Assembly: GCA_031390425.1 (NCBI GenBank)
Contig: JANMTL010000072.1
Coordinates: forward strand, 1 to 30,321
Source of the DNA: PBB1 sp031390425
Lineage (GTDB): Bacteria > Pseudomonadota > Gammaproteobacteria > Burkholderiales > Burkholderiaceae_C
DNA length: 30,321 nt
Reading direction: 5' to 3'
Part shown: in pieces, positions 22,590-28,059 of the stretch
Position numbering within the stretch: position 1 is the stretch's first letter
Layout: each line of letters opens with the position of its first letter
Notes under the pieces: generated by a model
The model's database searches: none
What the model was told of the DNA's origin: nothing
Seen by the model: only the letters and a program-made list of their open reading frames with translations
Program-made: the position numbers and the translations under genes

Positions 22590-24269
22590 ATGGGCAACCT
22601 GACTCCTCCTGCCCCAGGAGGCGTTGCTGCCACCGCCGCAGCGGTCGCTGCCAACGCGCCACCGGCCCAGTTGGCCAAGGCCGCCTTGCGCCGGTTGGTG
22701 CAAGAGCACCTCGAACCGACGCCGGAGAATTACGCCCGCGCCTATGAAATCGAGCAGGGCAAGACACCCTCCAGCGGTGACTCGCTGGCCGGCCTGATCG
22801 AAGGCATCGTTCGCGGCATCGAGCGCGGCGGCAAACAGTGGACCCTCGCACGTAAAAAAGACGGCCTGCAGCGCGTCATCAGCAGCAGCCGGTCCGACGC
22901 GACCCGGCTGCAACACCGCTTGCGTCAGTTGATCGGCAGTTGGGAAACAGACACGCACGGTGAGGCGATCGACGGCGTTGATGCGCCGGGCGAGCCTGCG
23001 ATCGCCGCGCCAGGGTCCGCAGCGCTTGCCGCACCCGGTGAGGCGCCGAACGTGGCGTCGAATCGGGTGGTTGCCGCGCTCGGGCAGACGGTGGTCCGGG
23101 CGGTGCCGACAGCGGACGCCGGCAGCCGCGATCTGGCCACGGCGATTGCGCAGGCGGCGCAGTGCATCAGAGACAACGGGGCCAGCGACGCGCGTGCCGC
23201 CGAGCTTGAAAACCTGTGCAAGCGCGCCGACTGGGTGTTGCAGCACCGCGAACACCTGTTCGAGCAAATCAGCGGGCTGTGCCTGGAATTGACCTCCAGC
23301 CTGACCGACTTGGCCGAAGACGACAGCTGGGCGCAAGGCCAGTGCGACGCGATGCGCGTGACCGTCGATGAAGGCCTGACCGCGCGCGGCGTCAAGTCGG
23401 TCAGCGAGCTGCTGCGCAGCACGCGGTTGAAGCAGGCCGAGCTGCGCATCGAGCGCGATGGCGCCCGCAATGCGCTCAAGCAACTGATCAACCGCATGCT
23501 CAGCGAGCTGGGCGAACTCGGCTCGCAGACCGGTCGCTTCCACGAAAGCGTCGGCCGCTATGCCGATGTCATCGAACGTGCCGACACGCTCGAAGACCTG
23601 GCCGACGCGGTTCGCGAAATGGTCGAGGAAAGCCGCACGGTGCAGGGGCTGGTCGACCAGACCCAGCGCCGCTTGCAAGCCGAACACAAGCGGGCCACCG
23701 ACCTGTCGACGCGCGTGACCGAACTCGAAGGCGAGTTGCGCCGTCTGTCGAGTGAAGTTTCCACCGATCAATTGACGCAGATCGCCAATCGCCGCGGCCT
23801 GCAGCAGGCCTTCGAGCTCGAATGCGCGCGGCTGCAACGCGCTGCGGTCGACGACCCGTCGGGTGCTTCGATGCCGGGCCTTGCCATCGGCCTGCTCGAC
23901 ATCGACAACTTCAAGCGCCTGAACGACGAGCTCGGCCACAGTGCCGGCGACGAAGCACTGAAGGCGCTGGCGGCCACCGTCGGCAAGACGTTGCGGCCGA
24001 CCGACCTGGTGGCGCGTTACGGCGGCGAGGAGTTCGTCGTGCTGCTGCCCGACACCGCGGTCGACGAAGGACAGCAGATCCTGACACGGCTGCAACGCTC
24101 GCTCACCGGCGGGCTGTTCATGCACGAGCACCAGCAGGTCTTGGTGACCTTCTCGGCCGGCGTCACCGCCTACCGCAGCGGCGAGTGCATCGAAGAAGCG
24201 CTGGCACGCGCCGATCTCGCGCTGTACCAGGCCAAGCGAGCTGGCAAGAACCGAACCTTGGTTGGCTGA
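22590..24269 (+). CDS. GGDEF diguanylate cyclase with coiled-coil N-terminal region
   Basis: The 559-residue product follows the preceding gene by 13 nt, with AGGCG upstream of the ATG. After an Ala/Pro-rich start comes E-P-T-P-E-N-Y-A-R-A-Y, typical of a soluble N-terminal module in Burkholderiales diguanylate cyclases. The middle is helical, with a coiled coil at about 340-400. The C-terminal GGDEF domain (about 400-555) has G-G-E-E-F at 478-482 and the inhibitory I-site R-P-T-D at 469-472, with correct 5-residue spacing. It should make c-di-GMP from two GTP, with product inhibition. No membrane segment or receiver is seen. It probably shares a transcript with the Hpt and receiver-GGDEF-EAL genes. 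Confidence 0.92.
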   Translation: MGNLTPPAPGGVAATAAAVAANAPPAQLAKAALRRLVQEHLEPTPENYARAYEIEQGKTPSSGDSLAGLIEGIVRGIERGGKQWTLARKKDGLQRVISSSRSDATRLQHRLRQLIGSWETDTHGEAIDGVDAPGEPAIAAPGSAALAAPGEAPNVASNRVVAALGQTVVRAVPTADAGSRDLATAIAQAAQCIRDNGASDARAAELENLCKRADWVLQHREHLFEQISGLCLELTSSLTDLAEDDSWAQGQCDAMRVTVDEGLTARGVKSVSELLRSTRLKQAELRIERDGARNALKQLINRMLSELGELGSQTGRFHESVGRYADVIERADTLEDLADAVREMVEESRTVQGLVDQTQRRLQAEHKRATDLSTRVTELEGELRRLSSEVSTDQLTQIANRRGLQQAFELECARLQRAAVDDPSGASMPGLAIGLLDIDNFKRLNDELGHSAGDEALKALAATVGKTLRPTDLVARYGGEEFVVLLPDTAVDEGQQILTRLQRSLTGGLFMHEHQQVLVTFSAGVTAYRSGECIEEALARADLALYQAKRAGKNRTLVG

Positions 24270-24322
24270 ACGACGATGTCGTCACGACCCGGCGACGGCC
24301 GCGCCTGCGCAGGGCGGCGCCC

Positions 24323-25108
24323 GTGACCCTGCGCTACCTCGCGCTGGCGCTCGGCACGGCGGCGGCCTGCGCTTTGCTGTGGCTCCTGCGGCGTCCGCAA
24401 CGGCACCGCTCGTCGGCATCGCCCTTGACGACCGCCGCGTTGCGGCAGTTGCGCACCAGCGAATTGATTCGCCTCGTCGGCCTCGCCTTCCAGGCGCGTG
24501 GCTTTCACGTGGTCGAGTCGGGGACGATCGGTGCGCGCGTGGGTGGCGCGGTCGACATCGAGCTGCGCAAAGACCGCGAGGCCTACCTCGTCCATTGCAA
24601 GCACTGGCGGTCTCGCAAGATCGATGTCGACGCGGTGCGCGCGTTTCACACGCTGATGACCGAGCGCCGCGCGGCGGGCGGCTTCATCGTGACGACCGGG
24701 CGCTTCAGCCGGGACGCGACCCACTACGTGCGCGGCATCAGCCTCAGCCTGGTCGATGGCACATTGCTCGGGCCGATGCTCGACGAAGGTCGCCGCCAAC
24801 CCGCCACGGCGGGCATCACTTCGGCCACCCTGCCGCCCGATCCTGCTCGGCCTGTGGAATGGGCGCCGGTCTCGGTGCTCGGCGCGATGCCGGATGTGCT
24901 GGAAGACACCTTCGACCTGACGCGGCAACCGGCCGCCGATCTGCGCAAAGCCGCACCGCCAGCGTCGACGCCACCCCCTTCGCCGCGCTGCCCGCTTTGC
25001 ACCGCCTCGATGGTGCTGCGCACCGCCCCGCCCGGCAGACACGCCGGACGCGGTTTCTGGCGCTGCTCGCGTCACCGCGACTGCAAGGGCATGCGACCGC
25101 TGGTGTGA
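24323..25108 (+). CDS. Membrane-anchored Mrr-type nuclease-like protein with zinc ribbon
   Basis: The GTG at 24323 is chosen, with AGGGCGG about seven bases upstream; it gives 261 residues. Residues 4-22 are one hydrophobic helix followed by R-R-P-Q-R. Residues about 40-150 resemble the Mrr_cat restriction endonuclease fold: R-L-V-G-L-A-F-Q-A-R-G-F, then A-V-D-I-E-L and V-H-C-K-H-W, the D...(Q/H)xK active-site pattern, with His where Gln is commoner. The C-terminus has C-P-L-C and, 18 residues on, C-x5-C, like a topoisomerase-type zinc ribbon. Family members are mostly of unknown function; a DNA-cleaving or repair role is an inference. It follows the diguanylate cyclase by 53 nt on the same strand. 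Confidence 0.82.
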   Translation: MTLRYLALALGTAAACALLWLLRRPQRHRSSASPLTTAALRQLRTSELIRLVGLAFQARGFHVVESGTIGARVGGAVDIELRKDREAYLVHCKHWRSRKIDVDAVRAFHTLMTERRAAGGFIVTTGRFSRDATHYVRGISLSLVDGTLLGPMLDEGRRQPATAGITSATLPPDPARPVEWAPVSVLGAMPDVLEDTFDLTRQPAADLRKAAPPASTPPPSPRCPLCTASMVLRTAPPGRHAGRGFWRCSRHRDCKGMRPLV

Positions 25109-25156
25109 CCGGTCGCCACGAAACGATCGACGTTGCCGACGCCGTGACCCTCTGTG

Positions 25157-25921
25157 TCAGCCGCCTGCACCAGCGCCCTGGCCCTGCAGTCCCGACAGAT
25201 CGCTCAAACGCCGGTGTGCCGCGTCATCCCACGCGATCGGCCACTGGTTTTTGGCGTGCAGGTAGTGGTGGGTGAACACGTCCAGGTAAGCCGCCAGCGT
25301 TTGCTCGGCGACGTGTTCGCCCGCCAGACTCAGGCACAGAGCGGCGACCTCGCTGGTACAAAAGTGGTCGTCGCGGCGGGAGCGGCGCAACTTGTACTGA
25401 GACACCTGATCCGGCTTCAGGCTGAGCACTGGCAGGTGGTCCAGGTAAGGGCTTTTTCGAAACATCTTGCGTGCCTCGGACCAGGTGGCGTCCAGCAAGA
25501 TGAACAGGGGGCGCTTTCCGGTCTCGCCACCGAGGGTGTCGGTCGGCTGAACGCTTCGCACGACCCGCTCGGGCTCTACATACTCCCCCGGAAACACCAC
25601 ATACGGCTGCCATTGCGGATCGCTCAGCAGCGCCAGCAAGTCGGGGTCGGTTTCGGTGCGCGCCCAGCCGAAGGCAAAGGTGTCGGCCACGACATCGGCG
25701 ATCAGCCAGCCCGTGTTGCTCGGCTTGAGCGGCTCGATGTCGGCCATCAACAGGCACACGCCGGAGCGCGTGGGCACCGACGGGCGCAGCGCGCACATGC
25801 AGTGACTGGGCAGCAGCCGACAGCCCGCACACCGCTCGCGCTTGAAACCGCCCCGCGCGACAAAGGGTTTGGCGCTGCGCGCCAGACGGGCGGCGCGCAA
25901 CAGGGAGACGGCGTGAGGCAT
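25157..25921 (-). CDS. DTW-domain protein, probable tRNA aminocarboxypropyltransferase
   Basis: The ATG at 25921 gives 254 residues; the frame continues upstream only through the terminator and tRNA. A Cys cluster C-A-G-C-R-L-L-P-S-H-C-M-C near residues 32-44 and the signature L-L-D-A-T-W-S-E-A near residue 145 identify the DTW family. Its studied members (E. coli TapT/YfiP, human DTWD1 and DTWD2) transfer the 3-amino-3-carboxypropyl group of S-adenosylmethionine to uridines in tRNA. The gene starts 9 bases after the U-run of the terminator behind tRNA-Ser, with no recognisable ribosome site and no room for a separate promoter, so expression may need read-through. It converges with the Mrr-like gene. 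Confidence 0.88.
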   Translation of the reverse strand: MPHAVSLLRAARLARSAKPFVARGGFKRERCAGCRLLPSHCMCALRPSVPTRSGVCLLMADIEPLKPSNTGWLIADVVADTFAFGWARTETDPDLLALLSDPQWQPYVVFPGEYVEPERVVRSVQPTDTLGGETGKRPLFILLDATWSEARKMFRKSPYLDHLPVLSLKPDQVSQYKLRRSRRDDHFCTSEVAALCLSLAGEHVAEQTLAAYLDVFTHHYLHAKNQWPIAWDDAAHRRLSDLSGLQGQGAGAGG

Positions 25922-25930
25922 GCGCAGGGT

Positions 25931-25956
25931 CAAAAAAACGGGCCGCAAAGGCCCGT
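25931..25956 (-). terminator. intrinsic terminator behind tRNA-Ser
   Basis: On the minus strand ACGGGCC-TTTGC-GGCCCGT forms a perfect 7-bp stem with a 5-base loop, followed at once by a run of T residues. It lies 14 bases past the tRNA CCA end and just before the DTW gene start. It is the clearest Rho-independent terminator in the window. Confidence 0.92.
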
Positions 25957-25970
25957 GTTTCCTCACTACT

Positions 25971-26061
25971 TGGCGGAGAGATCGGGATTCGAACCCGAGG
26001 GGGGTTATGAGCCCCCGCACGCTTTCCAGGCGTGTGACTTAAACCGCTCATCCACCTCTCC
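25971..26061 (-). tRNA. tRNA-Ser (anticodon GGA, reads UCC/UCU)
   Basis: The 91-nt sequence includes an encoded CCA (25971-25973). The acceptor stem GGAGAGG pairs with TCTCTCC, with one G-U pair, and the discriminator base is G. The anticodon arm is CACGC-CTGGAAA-GCGTG, giving GGA at positions 34-36. A long variable arm, as in class II serine tRNAs, has the GC-rich stem GGGGG-CTCATAA-CCCCC. The T arm CGGGTTCGAATCCCG is standard. It begins 13 nt after the DUF2237 stop on the same strand, so it may be cotranscribed; a TAGACT over that stop codon (26077-26072, minus strand) is a weak -10 candidate. Confidence 0.97.
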
Positions 26062-26074
26062 AGAACCCACAAGT

Positions 26075-26443
26075 CTATCCGACGGTCTTCAGCGCGTGGC
26101 TGGCCAGCGTGTCGAGCGACACGTGGTCGAGTGCCTTGCGGTGGGTGCTTTCCAGGATCACCGGCGGTGCGACACCGGCTTCGAAAGCCTCGATCCAGCG
26201 CGTCACGCACAGGCACCAGCGGTCGCCGGGCTTCAATCCGGCAAAACGGAACTCCGGGTGCGGCGTCACCAGATCGTTGCCACGCGCGAGCGAGAACGCC
26301 AGAAATTCGGCCGTGACCTTGGTGCACACCACATGCGTGCCGATGTCGTCGGCGCGGGTGTGGCAGCAGCCGTCCCGAAAGTAGCCGGTCAGCGGATCGT
26401 AGGAACAAGACACCAGCTCGGTGCCCATCACGTTGGTGGCCAC
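26075..26443 (-). CDS. DUF2237 family protein
   Basis: The 122-residue product starts at a GTG (26443) only 3 nt after the stop of the SPFH gene; AGGAG inside the end of that gene serves as ribosome site, suggesting translational coupling. The sequence follows the conserved DUF2237 pattern closely: N-V-M-G-T-E-L, S-Y-D-P-L-T-G-Y-F-R-D-G-C-C, F-L-A-F-S-L-A-R-G-N-D-L, and G-L-K-P-G-D-R-W-C-L-C. Conserved Cys pairs hint at a metal or redox site, but no function is established for the family. No signal peptide or membrane segment is present. tRNA-Ser begins 13 nt downstream. Confidence 0.9.
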   Translation of the reverse strand: MATNVMGTELVSCSYDPLTGYFRDGCCHTRADDIGTHVVCTKVTAEFLAFSLARGNDLVTPHPEFRFAGLKPGDRWCLCVTRWIEAFEAGVAPPVILESTHRKALDHVSLDTLASHALKTVG

Positions 26444-26446
26444 GGT

Positions 26447-27364
26447 TCAGGTCGCTCCTGGGGGCTTGGTTTTCAACAGCGTCATCGCGGTGCCGATCAG
26501 CGCCGAGACCTCGCTCATGTTGCCGGGCACGATCATCGTGTTGTTCTTCTGCGCGAGCTGCGCGTAAGCCTCGACGGCCTTTTCGGCCACCTTCAGCTGC
26601 ACCGCTTGTTCGCCACCCGGTGAGCGGATCGCGTCGGCGATCTTGCGGATGGCCTCGGCGGTCGCGTCGGCCACGGCGATGATGGCGGAGGCCTCGCCCT
26701 GCGCGTTGTTGATTTCGGCCTGGCGCTGGCCTTCGGAGCGCGCGATGAAGGCCTCGCGCTCGCCGGTGGCGATGTTGATCTGCTCTTGCTTGCGGCCTTC
26801 GCTGGCGGCGATCAGCGCGCGCTTTTCGCGCTCGGCGGTGATCTGCGCCTGCATGCTGCGCAAAATTTCAGCCGGCGGCGTCAGGTCCTTGATCTCGTAG
26901 CGCAGCACCTTCACGCCCCAATTGGCGGCCGCCTCGTCGAGCGCATTGACGACCGATGCGTTGATGGTGTCGCGCTCCTCGAAGGTCTTGTCGAGTTCCA
27001 TCTTGCCGATCACCGAGCGCAGCAGCGTCTGCGCCAGTTGCGTGATCGCGAAGATGTAGTTGCTCGACCCGTAGCTGGCGCGCATCGGGTCGGTGACCTG
27101 GAAATAGATGATTCCGTCGACCTGCAACTGCGTGTTGTCGCGCGTAATGCAGACCTGGCTCGGCACGTCGAGCGGCACTTCTTTGAGCGAATGCTTGTAG
27201 GCCACGCGCTCGATGAAAGGCACGACGAACTTCAGTCCTGGCGTCAGCGTCCGGTCGTACTTGCCGAGTCGTTCGACGACCCACGCGTTTTGCTGCGGCA
27301 CGATCTTGAAGGTGCGGACGATGAAGATGATCGCGATGATCGCGAAGACGACGGCGAATTCCAT
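26447..27364 (-). CDS. qmcA: SPFH/stomatin-family membrane protein (QmcA-like)
   Basis: The 305-residue product equals E. coli QmcA in length. It has an N-terminal membrane helix (residues 3-20), the entry motif K-I-V-P-Q-Q-N-A-W-V-V-E-R-L-G-K-Y, an SPFH/PHB domain to about residue 185 (L-D-V-P-S-Q, T-R-D-N, D-P-x-R-A-S-Y) and a long Ala/Glu-rich helix (about 185-255) with repeated E-G-R/E-R-E-A and E-G-Q-R-Q-A blocks. Family members form large ring assemblies in membrane microdomains and interact with proteases such as FtsH. The NfeD-like gene lies 36 nt upstream, the usual partnership, and DUF2237 3 nt downstream. Confidence 0.92.
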   Translation of the reverse strand: MEFAVVFAIIAIIFIVRTFKIVPQQNAWVVERLGKYDRTLTPGLKFVVPFIERVAYKHSLKEVPLDVPSQVCITRDNTQLQVDGIIYFQVTDPMRASYGSSNYIFAITQLAQTLLRSVIGKMELDKTFEERDTINASVVNALDEAAANWGVKVLRYEIKDLTPPAEILRSMQAQITAEREKRALIAASEGRKQEQINIATGEREAFIARSEGQRQAEINNAQGEASAIIAVADATAEAIRKIADAIRSPGGEQAVQLKVAEKAVEAYAQLAQKNNTMIVPGNMSEVSALIGTAMTLLKTKPPGAT

Positions 27365-27400
27365 GGGGGTACTTTTCGTTGGCTGAAGTGAAGGGCCGAC

Positions 27401-27895
27401 TTAGGACGCAGAAGCGGCTGTCGCGGTCGAGGGTGCGGCGTCCGTGGCGAGCGGCTCGGACGTCGGCACCGGCGCCACCACCAGCCAGTTACCTTCGACG
27501 GCGATCACCTGGTGCGATCCCGGGCTGGGCGAGCAGCCTGGCTTCAGCCGTGCCGTCCACGCCGTGCCGCGGTAGGCAACGCGCGCGGTGCGATCGGCAG
27601 CCCACTCGACCACATGCACCGTCTCGCCGATGTCGAGGTTGACATCGCGGTTCTCGCGCGCCGGTGCGCTGCGCGGATGCTGTCTGCGCTTCCAGTGCCA
27701 CAGCGCGGTGGCGCCACTGCCGACGATCGCTGCGGCTGCGATCTGCATCGCGCCGCCGAACCCGAGTACGGCTGCCAGCCCGCCGCAGGCGAGGCCGAAG
27801 GCGATCATCAACAAATAGAAGGTGCCGGTAGCCAGTTCGGTGGCCACCGCCAACCCGGCCGCCACCCACCAGATCGTGGCGTGTGAGAAGTCCAT
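27401..27895 (-). CDS. NfeD-like membrane protein, short form
   Basis: The 164-residue product starts at ATG 27895 with GAGGG upstream. Two to three membrane helices lie at about 7-65 (G-T-F-Y-L-L-M-I-A-F-G-L-A-C-G-G and following). After a charged K-R-R-Q-H segment, residues about 85-145 form the OB-like NfeD domain with I-G-E-T-V-H-V, A-R-V-A-Y-R-G-T-A-W-T-A and the closing G-N-W-L-V-V. It lacks the ClpP-like protease domain of long NfeD proteins. The C-terminus is Ala/Thr/Ser-rich. Short NfeD proteins accompany SPFH proteins, as here, and are thought to support their membrane assembly. Confidence 0.9.
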   Translation of the reverse strand: MDFSHATIWWVAAGLAVATELATGTFYLLMIAFGLACGGLAAVLGFGGAMQIAAAAIVGSGATALWHWKRRQHPRSAPARENRDVNLDIGETVHVVEWAADRTARVAYRGTAWTARLKPGCSPSPGSHQVIAVEGNWLVVAPVPTSEPLATDAAPSTATAASAS

Positions 27896-28059
27896 GTCGC
27901 CCTCGCGTTTTCAGGTCTGAAGCAACCCAGAGCAGTGTAGTTCGCGCTCGATGCATTGCGGGGTTTCGGGGCGGTGGCGGGCAGCGCGCCGAACCTGTGG
28001 TCGCTGCACGCCTTCGGCCTAAACTTCGCGCTCCCTCCACCTTGCCCACCGGGACTGCC
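27896..28059. promoter_or_regulatory. divergent NfeD-like / decarboxylase control region
   Basis: This 164-nt gap must hold promoters for both directions. Leftward, TACACT (minus strand, 27939-27934) is a fair -10 about 40 bases before the NfeD-like start. Rightward, TAAACT (28020-28025) is a similar candidate before the decarboxylase. Neither has a good -35. No clear operator palindrome is visible. Confidence 0.35.

Noticed and set aside
25971..26061. tRNA-Ser as a possible integration site for a mobile element.
   Set aside because: No integrase, no repeated tRNA 3' end and no compositional break are visible on either side.
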